A stretch of DNA of 64,000 bases, taken from positions 62,001-126,000 of the forward strand of contig NKYR01000043.1 in NCBI GenBank assembly GCA_003184365.1, read 5' to 3'. The notes below the pieces were generated by a model, which was given only the letters and a program-made list of their open reading frames with translations, searched no databases and had not been told where the DNA came from. Made by a program: the position numbers and the translations under genes. Positions 9,820 to 22,698 of this stretch are shown here, in pieces; position 1 is the first letter of the stretch; every line of letters starts with the position of its first letter. Source of the DNA: Evernia prunastri. Taxonomy: Eukaryota; Ascomycota; Lecanoromycetes; Lecanorales; Parmeliaceae.

Positions 9820-10523
9820 AGTAGAGTGGAAAGAAAGGGAAAGGCACTACACCGAAGAGCGTTATGATGGGCAGGATCGCAATTTTGTTGTCTTAGGAAA
9901 ATGGTAGAAAGAAAAGAAGAGAGAGAAAGACAAGTTCTGAAGTAGCGCATTTATCATCGCAATTGAGAAGCAATACCGTGCGTTGAAGCGCATGCACATA
10001 TGTCTCTGGTGTTCGCATTGTACTCTTTCGCGCGGGTTTGATCAACGGATATCATGACCCTTGCAGCTTGCTCGTTGGGAAGATGAAATTCAGGATTTAA
10101 GGTTGCTTGCGCCTATGAGGAAGCTTTACTCTATCCATTGAGAATCGAGGGGCGAAGCACAGAAGTCGCTTTGAACGAACTTCGGTCAGAGATACCCTAG
10201 TAGCGGTCAGAGCACTGCGGCGCAGCTACAGCCAATAATGGTAGGACAAGTAAAGTTTGTTAACCAGTCGCAGATTTGTGTTTCAAGGTAATGCGCATTG
10301 TAGTCGCATGTCCGTATAAACGCGCGACGAATCATGGTCGCATATTGCGTTGAAACATCAAAGGCTTGCTAGGAACTCGGCCAGGAGAACCTCGGGCATG
10401 GGAGAAGATGTTGATAATGGTATCATGACACCAGCTTCATCACCACGTCCTGCGCGGCATAGATCATGCCCTCATAGTATGTTCTAGAAATCGAATGTTG
10501 TTTTCCCCCGAACTTCTCACTAC
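9820..10523. other. intergenic, nothing seen
   Basis: Upstream region of the secreted-protein gene; an A/G-rich run at 9900-9940 corresponds to a pyrimidine-rich promoter tract on the coding (minus) strand. No supported coding frame. Confidence 0.5.
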
Positions 10524-11210
10524 TCACTTGTGTCCGATGCACTGATCGTATTCTTTCTCAGAATTGAGGAACTCGAACGAATAGACAGAGGTTGGGACTC
10601 GGGGAGAAGAGGTGCTGGGACTTTTCGGTGACTTCGATGTGGGAGGATGGTCGACTGGGTCGTTATTTTCAGACGATCTTGGTGATGGCAGCAGCAATTC
10701 CCTGAGAGCTTTATCAGTACTCTTCCTTATTTCGACAGTCGTGGCCGTCTCTTTCCGAGGTGTATGGTAGATAGAATCATAGAACTCTATGACCATCTCG
10801 CTTGTCGCTCCTGGTCCCCATCTCCAGTAGCTTTCTGGAATTGATCGTTCCTTTCGATCTTGTATATCACTGGCAGGTGTCTTGATGTCTTCGCACTCTC
10901 TTTCCGAGGATCTCGTGCGCTTGAGTGTGATGTTGTGAACCTGAGGCCCTTCTGATGCACCTTGCCGTCGTTTCGGGGACAACGGTGTTCGCGAGCGAGT
11001 ACCAGCTCCACTATGACGCGTCATGGTCTTGCTGTGAGGCTCAGCATCTTCGCGTGGCGTATCGCAAGGGCTTGGACCTGGGTCATCCTCCGAAGCCATA
11101 GCCTGGTGCTGGCGAGATCGATCCTTCAGCAGCTGATCATTGGTGCCATACAGAATCGATAGTTCCATCAGCTTATCGCGCACTTCGGTAGGAAACGCAA
11201 GCGACGTCAT
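10524..11210 (-). CDS. hypothetical protein with 2EXR/F-box-like N-terminal motif
   Basis: The first ATG is at 11210 (a GTG two codons earlier is not used), giving 228 aa. Residues 4-20 (LAFPTEVRDKLMELSILYG) resemble the 'LP.EIRd.I...L' helix of fungal 2EXR/F-box-like proteins. The rest is Ser/Pro/Arg-rich and probably disordered, with RSRTPLSPKRR and PSPRSSENND as possible SR-like or phosphorylation-rich segments. The frame stays open upstream in a second register (11173-11373, 'LRYYVGRTLGLAQMQPGLSPY'), so an upstream exon or a broken older gene is possible. No function is assigned. Confidence 0.45.
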   Translation of the reverse strand: MTSLAFPTEVRDKLMELSILYGTNDQLLKDRSRQHQAMASEDDPGPSPCDTPREDAEPHSKTMTRHSGAGTRSRTPLSPKRRQGASEGPQVHNITLKRTRSSERECEDIKTPASDIQDRKERSIPESYWRWGPGATSEMVIEFYDSIYHTPRKETATTVEIRKSTDKALRELLLPSPRSSENNDPVDHPPTSKSPKSPSTSSPRVPTSVYSFEFLNSEKEYDQCIGHK

Positions 11211-13673
11211 CCCCACTGTCTTGCATCCACACTGCCTTGAACGCTTTGACTAGCGCGGTCATTGGACCTCCATGCCATGGCTTTAGTTCTTTGTACGGGC
11301 TAAGACCCGGTTGCATCTGTGCTAATCCCAGTGTTCGCCCCACGTAGTACCTCAATACAGACAGCGACAGCAACCTCCGAGCCTATTCCTGGAGAGTAAG
11401 ACTGTTCTGCCGCGATGGTCGTGGCTGACGATAACGAGGTGGAGCGGATCGCGAGAACACATTTCAAGATGCCAAGACTTCATAGAACGTCTAAGCTCTA
11501 GGTATCCTACCGTCGAGGGTATTAAATTTTCCTTACGTAGTGTTGGAAATAGTGGCAATCAGCCCTACTACTAGTGGCTTGGCAACAACACCTACTTCAT
11601 GTTTCTGCACCTCCATGTATTCTACCTCCTTAGAGCATTATCTATTAGGCCTTGTGGCCCTGTTATTCAACACGGAGAATAACATCAAAAGTCATGCCCA
11701 GCGATAGCGAAAGCCTTAACCCTTCTTCGGAAGATAGCCCTGAACTGGAGTCGATTATTGGGAGCGCATGGATTGGACTTAGGGACCTCTTCGGGGCCTG
11801 ATAGGGGCATAGACAAAGCAGCTCTAAGCGTATTGACTAGGTCACGGTAACCATTCAGGCGGGGCGTTATCCGACAGCTGGACCCTTGTTCTTGGCATGG
11901 GCAGGACTTTTTGATGTCAACCTCCGTAGATGGTTAGGGTTCTGAATGATTGAAGCTCCGAATATTCTCTAGGTAATTGTTAGGAGAATACTCCATTGTG
12001 TTTCCGGCTGCTCTGTACGCACTTGTCGACTGATCACAGCGACTATTGAGTGCCTGATTTGTGTTTCGAGTTCTTCCTTATCTCTCCGCGCACCTGCCTT
12101 GACCAGACTACGTGTTTTCTTGACCAGCCTCCTCTCTGGGCTGCGCAAGCCTGCTGGCTGTAGTGTTCATGCCTAATCAGTTTCCCGCGCTATTGAAAGA
12201 AAGCTCCATGGATTTGGAAAGAATTACTTCCAGAAGCATCATTCGACACTCCCAGTGATTAATATCAAGGTCCTGAGAGAGGTCGCTGATACTACATCCA
12301 AATTGTTCAATTGGAGGCTGCAGTCGGCGTCTGGAAGCTCTCTTCGCCGCTGCTATCCACTTCCTCAATTCAGAGCTAAGACAATCCCTTTGTCCGATCT
12401 CACTCATCACCGACGATTTCTGGTCACGTTATGGAGGGCCCGTGCGTCTTGTCGATCCATATCAGATGTTTTTGAGCCAAATGACAGTCCGAGAGGACCC
12501 ACGGGCGAGTTCTAAGAGTGATACTAGAGACGAGCATTTAGTTGATGACCATGACCGTCGCGAGTGATCTGCGTCATGCAAGAGGTTGATTAATCGAATA
12601 TCATCTGCCTGGCAACCAAATCCCTGAAGTCCCTAAGTCTAGGCTTCTTTTGGCCTCTCACACATGATCGCTTGTGCTGTACCGGCAGATTACCCCGAGC
12701 GGTCCGTGCGCCAGGAGGAACGTTGCCATCAAGATGCAGCTGACTCTCATGCGGCATCGCGTTCGGAACGGAAGGCAGGACTCCCCGTGAAGAGTTGGTG
12801 TGCATGGTCTGAAGAAAGCTGCAAGTAGCATGCTATGTGCCGATCTCACCACCTTGGCAAACAGACGGATTGGACGAATCAAGCGGTACTCGAAATGGAG
12901 GTATCTCGCAGGTTGTCCTCAATGAGCGGTTAAAGGCAGCCACCCGCAAATGCCAAGCTGTCTTCGCGGGATTGAAACGCCGAGGCCAATCAGAAATTTC
13001 AACCTTGGCTTGCAGAAGACTACCCATTCAAATGAAACGTGGTTGCCCATCTAAGGATTGGTAGCAACGGCTAATACAGATACCAGATGTTTCGACTTGA
13101 ATGTATCCACCTAGAGCCATGATCTAAGATAAGAGCGTGTGGGGTTGGAATGATACGGGGAACAGCAATGCGTCCTTCGTGAGGTACTTGCTATCGAGGC
13201 CATTGATTGGCTTGCTGGACGTTTCCTTTTTCGAGGTTGAGGATGTTGGGTAGAAAGACGTGCCAATTGATACAGAACGGCCCATTGTGAAAAGAGTTCA
13301 GAATTGTGGAGACATGATAGATTGAATTAACTACATCAGATCGAAGTCATCTTAGGAAATATCGTGGGTCAATAATGTTGAAAGGTACGAGCAATCTCAA
13401 ATCATGACCAGTCGTTAATAGCGAAGCCTGAATACTTTCCAAGCCGTCATGAGCAAGGAGCGCAGCGAAAGAACACCCAAAACGCCCGTGTGTCTTCCAC
13501 CTTGTGCACTGTTCCCCAAGTCCCGTGGAAGTTTGCAAGGCCGGTTGGAATCTGGCCGCTCGGCGGTGCAAACCCTCAGCTTGGATATCAGTAAGCGTGA
13601 AACTCTATAGAGCAAGCCAGCCGGTCAGCGTAGTCTCTGCAAAGTTCCAAGAGGAACATTGTACCTTCAACAC
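11211..13673. other. long gene-poor stretch
   Basis: Two reverse-strand frames next to the hypothetical gene (11173-11373, 11352-11558) look weakly protein-like and may be remnants of it. A reverse-strand frame at 12177-12410 (ELRKWIAAAKRASRRRLQPP) is also weakly protein-like but has no partner exon. Otherwise I see no gene, RNA or clear repeat. Confidence 0.4.
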
Positions 13674-14013
13674 TCAGCAAGGCTGGTTACAGCGAGGACA
13701 GTGCTTGCCCGGCAGGACGAACTGCTCAATCCCCTTTTCGGCGCACCGTGGACACTTGTTGTTGACTTTCTACGCCAGTCAATAAGAGCCACCGCAATGA
13801 TGCCTGCACATGACTTACGGGCATATGAGCAACAGGCTCGCCGTTATGTCCGCGGAGGATGCAGGCCTGGTCGTGAAGATCTTCGAATGGGTTCTCTTCG
13901 AAGAACTCATCATCACCTTCAAAGAGATTGTGGTTGTCCCAGATGGGAACACCGAGTGCAGCGGCGTCAATAAAGTCCTGGGTTGAAAGCCCAAGCAATG
14001 AGATGTGAAGCAT
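13674..14013 (-). CDS. small zinc-ribbon protein, two exons
   Basis: Exon 1 is 14013-13819 and exon 2 is 13769-13674, with a 49-nt intron (GTAAGT donor, TAG acceptor, phase 0), giving 96 aa. Without splicing the frame runs on and the key part is missed. The N-terminal half is hydrophobic then acidic (LFEGDDEFFEENPFEDLHD). The spliced C-terminus reads KCPRCAEKGIEQF, then GKHCPRCNQPC and stop: two CxxC pairs 16 residues apart, plus a terminal Cys, as in zinc ribbons. A TATATATA box lies about 130 bp upstream of the ATG. It has no signal peptide, so a cytosolic or nuclear site is likely. The zinc-binding role is inferred from Cys spacing; the partner and function are unknown. Confidence 0.65.
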
Positions 14014-14141
14014 TTTAGGAGTAGATCGAGTTGTCTGTAGATCCTTGAGGTCGGTTGAGGCGGAGGTAGGTGCTTCTCCGTGGGAAAGTCGTAAGGTCTG
14101 ATGGATTGCAAATGAAAGAGGAGTTGTGAGACGAGGACCCT

Positions 14142-14151
14142 CTATATATAT
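14142..14151 (-). promoter_or_regulatory. TATA box of the zinc-ribbon gene
   Basis: TATATATAGA read on the minus strand, about 130 nt before the ATG at 14013, a normal distance for a fungal TATA element with a short leader. Confidence 0.4.
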
Positions 14152-16625
14152 CCGAGGACGCAAGGTATGTAGATAACGTTAACTATCAGAAGGATTATGC
14201 GGAGCGTATTCTGTACCATTTGCTCAGCCCTTGTGGAGGTGCCATCGAGATGAGAATCGAGCTGTCAGAAACAGACTACCTGCAGAGGGAATGTAAGGGA
14301 GAAGCCCAACTTGAGTTGGACAATCTGTGACTGCAAGGAGAGCTTGCTGTGGCAGCTGACATATTAACGAAATGCATGCGTGAGGCCGAACCTTTCAACG
14401 GAACCCTTGCTGACGAGAAGTAAAGAGACGCACAACAGACAAGCCAGATGATAAAGATTCGATGATGGCCTAGTACTACTGATGTGATTGAGTGGTATCT
14501 CTACGAAGTTCTTTCGTCTCTTCAGTATCTTGTGACTAGGATGAGCTTTGCCAAAAGAGGATGGCCCCGATGTGTAGCTGATCAGACACTCCTCCGGCTT
14601 TTCACTCCCGGTTTCCCCAGGTGTCTATTACTGCAGGTGGACAAGTTGAAAGGCCGAGATGTAACTCCCCGTCCGCACCTAATCTCCTAGCGTCCGTTCT
14701 ATGTGGTATTCCTGGAAAACCGGGGACGATTGGATCTGCAAAAGGGTCACAAAAGGATACCTCTGCACCATGCAGAGCACAGCTGAATAGATTGCGAATA
14801 AAACAGGCATTCGAGTGGCCCGGCATTCCTGTTAGTTACCTCAGCCATCGTCACGCCGCGGCTACAACTGCACCTCGCGATCGTACCGCCCAAGGACAAC
14901 ATGATCCGCAGTCTCTGATTAGAAGAGAACCGTCAAAGAAACAGATCGTCTGTTTCGGCACGTCAGAGTAATGAGACACCATTTATCGAAAATTCCTACT
15001 GGACTACTTTGTGGTCTACATGAGAAGGGAAACGGTTTGGGCCAGAAGCCCAATGATGGAGAAAAGAAGCGTTGACGAACATTCATGCATTGTGAGACAT
15101 GAACATGCAGTAGTATATGCAACTAAACAAATATTGCCAGCGGCAACACAACAACCTGGTCGAGCAATGCAATCATCAATTGAAAAAGCTTACTGCAGGT
15201 GAGGATGGGTCCAAAAAGGCTCTTGGTGTCTATACATATTAGTCAAAATGACAATCGCACCAAAGCACCAACCTTGCAAACAATTAGGCATATTCTCGTT
15301 TATGCGAAAGGTTCACCTTTATCCTCGGCTCCTAAGACAGCGATAACAAGCGGTGGCCAGTCTTTCCGACACAATTTAGCAGCCAAGGATCCATTCTTTC
15401 AGGACGGCCACTCCAATCGGACGGCTGCAGCCAGGCTAGGGAGTGTGCTTGTGGGCTACTTCTGACCTCGCCGTCCAGGATGGAGACTCGTACTTTGTCT
15501 CTTGGTGCCTACTTTGTCAAGCATCATAGACATTCAAAACTCTAATCTGCGATTTCCATCCTTGTGCGTGCGTTGAGGACTGTTGTCAACTTTGATGAAT
15601 TTGGGGATTATTGCCGAGACGACGGCCAAATGTGATTGAAGATATGGCGATAACAGAAGCGGTATCTCAGGCCGCAGGACCATGGATAATTATTCGGTGC
15701 GGATGATGGGGCTACGGGTTCCAGCATAGGAGCTTAGTGGTTGAGTCCGATACGCCTCCTAAGTAAAACCGTCCGTTTGCCCTTATACGTCTTGCTATCT
15801 GGCGGAGCTACCGCATCAAGCTTGCGCTCATGTTCAACTCCCTTGCTCACCGTTTCTGTCTATAGGGCTGATCAATCCAGCTTTCCAATCGGTTCGACTC
15901 AACAGAATGTTCTTGTAAAGCAGTGATCCCATCTGATATCTCCCACCCTGTTCCAAACTCCATCTCAGCATGACCACTGATTGCTACATCCCCATTTCTT
16001 CGTACTCGGAGATGGACGCTAGCAGTGTTTAGATTTCGGCATTCCCATTTGTCAAATCACTGCGGCTCACTGCAGCTTGAGATACTGCTCACGTAGGGTC
16101 GCTGCGCAAGCCACAAGTGACCAATGATAATACCTACTTCTAGCTTCTGCTTGCTTATACCCCGCGAATGCAAGGCAAGGGATGAATCTGCTGCGGTCTT
16201 GATTTTGTGGTGGCCAGTGATTTGTGTCTTGTGACCAGATTCACCATGGAACAGGGACAGCGAGAGACTCTTGAGCATTCGCTGTCGCATTCGATGTAAC
16301 ACCCCTCGTGGAACGCTTTCGTTGAGCGTAGTCTTATCCCATCTGCGCAACGCCTTGGAATGTCTACAGATCTGCAGAGCGATACATTGTCAAGTTATGA
16401 TGAGTCAGCAACTCCCCAAGCTCATGTTCATATTGCCTCCCCGTGTGCCCACCGTGCTAAAGTCAGCAGGAGAGGAGAGACCGCTTCTCTTAGATTAACC
16501 TTCGCCTCTAGTCCTGGTAAACTTCTCCCGTTTTAACTTCTGGCATCTTGACGCCCTGACAGCCTGCCTCGTCGCCCACCCTCGACGAGGTCACCAAGAG
16601 TGCTAACATCCACTCTCTTACACAA

Positions 16626-16656
16626 TCTCTCTCTCTATCTCTCTCTCTCTTCCTCT
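16626..16656. repeat. CT microsatellite
   Basis: A (CT)n run with two interruptions, followed by CTCACAG, so it could serve as the polypyrimidine tract of an intron acceptor. Confidence 0.8.
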
Positions 16657-17292
16657 CACAGGCGCAACCTATAAGAGCACCTTCACCCACACGCCCACCA
16701 ACACGGCTCTCGCAGCATCAGCAATTCTCGCCTCCGCAACGGTGTCGAGACAGACACTCGGAGTCACAAATCAGCGATTACATCCACCGCCGTCAAAGCG
16801 GCAGCCCATTATTCGTCACGCCCACATGGAGAACGGCAGCACCAACGGAGGAACTTCAGCATCTCCTCAACAGCTCTTCGTCGCGTGCTCCCTCCCTCTC
16901 GGTACTCCTCTCGGCTCTCTCTTCGACAGAGATGTTAGACGTCCGAACAGGTACGATTGCGCGACAAGTTTCTCGCAGACATTTAAGCACAGGGTTGTAC
17001 ATAAGACTCGAAAAGAGCTGGGTCACGCTCCTTCTAGGCTGCGTGGTGACACTAGTGTGTCATCGGGAGCCTTGACTGCCGTATTCTCTATTAGAAAAGC
17101 TTCGGTTAGGTATGTGATATGAAGGTTTTATGCTCGTTGTAGATGGTAGAATGTGGAGAATGCAAAGTCAAAACCGCGGGATTGACATGCGGATCCAAAA
17201 CGCCAAGCGTGAATAACATCACGGCTCAAGATCACAGCCGCAACGCATACAACCCGCGCTACTATTTTACAGACACTGCCCGGAACTAGGTC

Positions 17293-20200
17293 TTAGATAG
17301 GTGGTTTTGAGATGCCAAACTCGATAGGTACCCGTACGGTAACCGGCTCCTCCTCTTTTCTCAACTTCACGGCATCAATATCGTACTTGCCGCTGTTACC
17401 TAGCTCCCACTTGAAGGGTCTGCTCTCGACATCATTACCGAAATTGACCGCAACCGCTGCAGGCTCTGTCATCCCAATGACTGGATAGAGGCGGCCCTTG
17501 ACGTCTCTCTCAAATGCGGGTCCTAAGCGACTTGTCAGTTTGTGCAGAAGAAGAACAGACAGTAAGGGTGTGAGCTATCTTACCTTGAGGCTGGCCATTC
17601 CGCGTATAGAAGATGGTCCCTTCAACGCTGTCATTGTAGATGACGCCACATCCAATTGTGTCCCCCTTACCGTAGGGGCCCTCGTAGTCCTTCAATGACT
17701 GGTTACTGTTGGCGTAGAGACGACCATCATCGCCATGATAGGCGAAACTGGGGGCTGTGGCATTGTACCAGCCTGGCATACGGTCGAGGCGCGCAGGTTG
17801 CGTTGAGAAGCCGATGGCGTTGAAGCTGTCGTGTGGTGATGATTAGACCTGACGATGGGGTAAACCCTGCGGCAGTAGGAAGCTCACATTTTCTTGTCGT
17901 CTCCTACGTCCTTCTTGATTTCAATCTCGTAGTAGAAGCACTCTATTCCAGCTGGTATTGGATGGTTCGCAAGAATCTGGATGCCTGATACATCGTTGCA
18001 TGCTAGTCGAGTCAGTCCGCAGCCGACCAGTGCATATAGATCATCGAGAAAGTACTCACGCTCTCCTACGTATTCAAGTTCACAGCCATCCTCAGACACT
18101 TTAATCTTCTCGTTGTCTGTATTCCACCGACTGGGCCTTGAGCCCACCTCAGCGCCGCGCTTGGCCAGAAGAATTGCAGCGTCCGTATTGCCATACTGCT
18201 TCGCTAGCTGCAGCGGTGTCCAGCCGTGCTCGTCTTGCTTGCCCGGGTGGGCTCTGGCATCTAGCAGTTTTTCGATCACTTTCGCGCTTCCTTTGATCGC
18301 AGCGGTGGCCATGAGTTCAGCGTCTTGAGCAGCAGTCTCCCGATCATGATCGACTAGGGCAATGATGATCTGTACCCGGTCGCCAGACTTGTCTTTTGCC
18401 CACCCTTGGCCACACAGAGCAAGAGCGGTCTTGCCACTTGAATCTTGAATCGTCGCGTCGGCACCATGGCGCAAAAGGACATCTACAACTTCAGTCCTGC
18501 CGTTGTAGGCCGCCCAATGAAGTGCTGTTCGCCTTTGTGACGTTTCTTGGACATTGACTGCAGAGGCTGCGCCAATCTCCTCAAGGAGCATTTTGACTAC
18601 TTCAACGTGGCCTCTACCAGCTGCTTTGCTCAAAGGAGTCCTACCATCGTTCATGGCTGTATTAACGCTATTGTTTCCTTCTCCGCGCATCGTCGTAAGT
18701 AGAAAACGTGCCGTCTCTAGGTTTCCTCCAGAACAGGCAAGAAATAATGGGGTACGTCCATGCTTATCTCCCAAGTCTAGTTTAGCACCATGCTCTGCCA
18801 ATGACTTGACAATTTCCAAGTGGCCGAACGCCGCGGCGATGTGGACCCCAGTTTGCCCAAAGAGCTATACAGAAGTTAGCTTGAACCGATAGCTATTGAT
18901 GGAGATTTCATTGAGCGAATGGCAATACCTGGGGAGACTATGCTACTTACATCATCATCATGGACGTCAGCTCCATGGTCAAGCAGTATTTTAGCCGCCT
19001 CTATATTCCCAACAGTGCAGACTTCGTACAATGGCCCTGGAAACGGTCAGCGTATTGCCAAGATGCAGCAAGGTACGAACTCACTCTGCGAGTCTTTGTC
19101 ATCTTTGTTGACATCGGCACCGTTATCTAGGAATGCACGAAGCATATCCGAGGACAAGTTCTGAGCGTTGTACATCAACTTGTGTAACGGTGTTTCTCCC
19201 CATGTATCAGCAACGTTGATTTCACCATGCGCTTTCATTAAGACTTTGAGTACCTCAACGTCGGAGCCGAATATCGCAAACCAGTGCATGACGTTGAAAC
19301 CCCACCGGTCTAAGATACTGCAGTCGGCTCCGTGCTCAAGCATAAGATTGACGTGATCGAGTTTCGGATTCCACCATAGCAAGACATGAAAAGGGGGTGG
19401 GAAGTCTTTGCATGCATTAGGACTCGCTCCCCCTTCTAAGAGGAGCGCAATAACCTCGATGTCGATTGAGTCTGCTGCGAACCACAAGGCCGAGCGCCCA
19501 TCATCTAATTCTGCCGCTGCCGGCTCACCGCGCTCGAGTAGTAGCTTTACGAGTCCGGGAATACCATAAGCAGCAGCCACTTGTAAAGGGCTTAAGAGAG
19601 TGTTGTTGGCTTCGAAGTCCTCGTCAAGTTCCATGTAGTGTTGTTGCCATACCTGGAAAACGTCTGGGCTCTCGCAAAGAAACTGTATAACAAGCTTCCA
19701 GAGCTCCTTCCACTCGTCAATCTTCTCGCGTTCTTCGGCTGTCCAGAGCTTCTCCGCGCTTGCGAGATGGTCAGGCCAATAAGAAAGCTCATATCTTTTA
19801 GGTCTGATAGGCGCCTGGGCACTGTCGACCACTGGTTCCTCCACGATTTCCGAGTCTCGCCTGCCGCCTTCGTCGTCATCATCTGGGAAAGGTTCCTGGT
19901 CAGGTTGTCCGAGATCTTCCGTAGTATCGTCTCCACCGTCTACCTTGACCTTGTCTTCTACGACTGATTTTTTCAGCTCCTCAGAAGGATTCTTGGAGTT
20001 GTCACCATCCATTGGAGCATTGTTCTCATAGTTAACGTCATTACCGTTGGTAACAACCAATGATGGCTTTCCCTCACCGAGGGCAGAACCTTCTTTAAGG
20101 ATCGTGCTACCAGTATTGATACCATTCAGGTTCTTGGTTAGTGGGCTTCCATTTACTAAGTTTGCGACATCCGCTTCGTCGTTGGATCCATTGGTTTCAG

Positions 20201-22698
20201 GAGATGTAGTACTCTGTTCGCCGCCTTTTGAATCTTCGTGCGCGATACTATCACTCTGCTTTGAGGCTACATCTCCCAGCTCTGCTGATTTGATATCTTC
20301 GATCTCTTTCTGCAAGTACCGTCTCTGAAAGAGAGGCGAGTTGAGATGCTTGACTAGTGCGCGATATTAGCTTTATCCTAACAACCTTGCATGACGGGGA
20401 AGTCTGACAGATTGTAATGGCCATGCGAAGCTGTCCCTCTTTCTCTGATATGGTCAAGGGTTGGTCGGCAGACCTTTTCGATTGGCATTTGGCACACAGC
20501 TCATCCAAGCAATGACCATTGAAAGCTTCTGCTGCAGGTTTTACCTTGAGGAAGAAATCTTTGACCGTGGTGTGTCGGACGGAGACCTCATTTCCAGTCA
20601 CTTCGAGGAATGTGCCGCTTCCCGCTCTTCGAATTTGGTCCCCGATCAGATGGTTGTCCATAGTGTCGTAAGGATTATCATTGCTACCTTCGATGCCCTC
20701 GGCATAGGCGCAGCTGTATTCGTCCATGATCTCAGCGACAGTTGGTTTGATCTGGGCAAAAATGCTCCAGGTCAAACCAACATTGAGAAGCTCTAGATAG
20801 TCGGGATCGGTCTGGCGCAGAATCTGCTGGTAAGAATTGTCGAGACCGTCAGGCAGTTCCGCCAACCTTTTCTCCAGAGGGCGTCGCAAAGGTTTCTTGA
20901 GAAAATCAATTGCTGGGTCAACGCATCGGAATAACCCTTTTGCCTTTTCAACAATCGATTTACAGGCCAGCGCCCTTTCTTCTGATGAGAGACCGGGTAA
21001 TTCCTCCAATTTCGCTTTGGCGGCTTCCTCGATATCAGGCCCGTTGTGATCTTCAACCTTGATGGAGGGTTTGCCGACGAGATCATCCACAATATCTGGC
21101 TCAGGGCGACTGCAGACCATGACCTTCAGTGGGAGCTCCGACGCTAATAGGGTCTCTTGAAGTGTCTTCAGTATTCCAGCGTCCCTTCTATCAGTGCACT
21201 CATCCAATGCGTCAATGACAAGAAAGATCTTCTTCCCCATGATTTTGGCCAGTTTGGGGTAAGCGTCCTCAAATCCAGTGGCCTTTTCAGATTTCTTCTG
21301 CTGTGAACCTGGTTTTGAATCTACGGGGTCTTTCCCGAAAAAACTCGATACCACACCGTTCGACTTGTCTAGGACGTCCGGCGACTCGTCAGAGAATGCC
21401 ATCTGATACAGCTGGTGCAGCAATTGCTTCTTAATTCTTGGTACTAGCCGTGTCGAGTCTTCACCAGCCGAGCAGAAAAAGTATTGAGCCAAGCAATCCT
21501 TATCTTCTTTGAATGCTTCCTGGAGTCCATCGATAACGGTCGACATGAGGATCGACTTGCCAAGGCCCCCAACGCCAGAGACCCACAGCAGGCTACTCTC
21601 CGTCGACGAGCGCCACTTTTTATATTCTTCGAGCTCGAATATCCAATTACAGGTACCCTTCTGTCTTCGAGATTTGTGCTTCTCAAGAGCAATCTCCGCC
21701 GCGTTGGTTGCCTCTAATCGCTTCGCATTATCCTCGAAGAGCTCCTTTGCTTTGTCAAGAGGACTCTTCTTCTTCATGCTCTTTTTGTCTTCCTCTAATT
21801 GGCGAATCTGATTGAGGTAGATTTTGTTGACCTCCATCGATGACTCCAAAGTGTCTCGTATGACAGATAGGTCGGCGATCATAGTCTGTTGCATCTGCAA
21901 CCCGACTCCCTGATTATGCAGACCGACCTCTTGGTAGTGTATGGATAGCTGGTTTGTGGCCTTACTCGCGTACCCTGACATTGTCTGCTCGTTTGCCCGT
22001 ATGGCATCAATCATTGGTTGAAACTTGGCCGACGCGCTTGTCAACATCCCACGAATGATTCTTACTGTGATCCATCAGCCCATGCTTTTCGAGTAGAAGA
22101 GACTTCACTCACGGCCCGTATTTCTGCCCATATGCTTGTTCATCGCGTAGCTGAATTCTAAGATATCTTTGTATATATTTGGTATGTATTCGACGACTTT
22201 CTTGTGAAGCTCTTGGAAATCCTCTGGGCCTTTATGTCCTCCATACATCTTTCCATACACACGACACGATATGAGGATGCCAATGATGTCCGCAGCAGCC
22301 CCACTAAAGAGGTTGAATGTTGCAAAGTCGTCTTCCACAGAGTGTAAACACAACCGTATGCCTGTCCAAGCCAATCCCACACTCTCCGGTGCTGACTTCA
22401 TCGCCAGATCTCCAACTTTCATGAAGGTCTCAATCTTCGACAAGACCCCTCCCAAGCCCGGATTGTATTGGCTGTTTGCCCTTGCCTGGGCATCCAGACA
22501 GCTACTTCTAGCCTGCTGTGCAGTGGTCTGGTGTGCCAGAAATTCCGCCATTGCCTTTTTATCCTTGTGCCCTTTCTGGAAATTTTCACGGGCTGCAGCC
22601 CAGTTCCTTGCTTCGAAGCTGACCTCGGCCTCGCTGAACGAGTCCATTGAGGACGCCATGCCCGCGGTCGAATACTTTAGCAGTCTGGAGGCCCTCAT
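17293..22698 (-). CDS. NLR-like protein: N-terminal domain, NACHT, ankyrin repeats, SPRY
   Basis: Exons (minus): 22698-22113, 22064-20386, 20324-19085, 19036-18951, 18864-18060, 18002-17888, 17825-17584 and 17522-17293, about 1660 aa, all phases consistent. Residues 1-200 are helical and resemble the DUF7708-like domain preceding fungal NACHT modules (inference). Residues about 358-365 are Walker A (GVGGLGKS), about 475-484 Walker B (IFLVIDALDEC); a sensor-like VMVCSRPEPD follows. An acidic, Ser/Asn-rich linker separates this from about ten ankyrin repeats (roughly 975-1430; e.g. GRTPLFLACSGGNLETARFL). A SPRY/B30.2 domain ends the protein (ANHPIPAG..CFYYEIEI, GWYNATAPSFAYHGDDGRLY, GTIFYTRNG). 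Such STAND proteins act as signal-sensing switches in fungal allorecognition or defence. The exon 2 donor (GTTGTT) is weak. The 57-nt intron at 18003-18059 is in frame without stops and could be retained. An alternative start lies at 22659. Confidence 0.88.

Larger units (their letters stand above)
14014..17292. other. gene-poor stretch with one coding-like exon
   Basis: Most of this holds nothing I can support. From about 16661 to 16951, after a CT-rich tract ending in CACAG, two + frames are both open. One reads SPLFVTPTWRTAAPTEEL and then SSRAPSLSVLLSALSSTEML, and ends at a possible donor (GTACGA, 16951). The other runs to 17122. Either could be an internal exon or part of a decayed gene; no convincing first exon was found. 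Confidence 0.3.
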
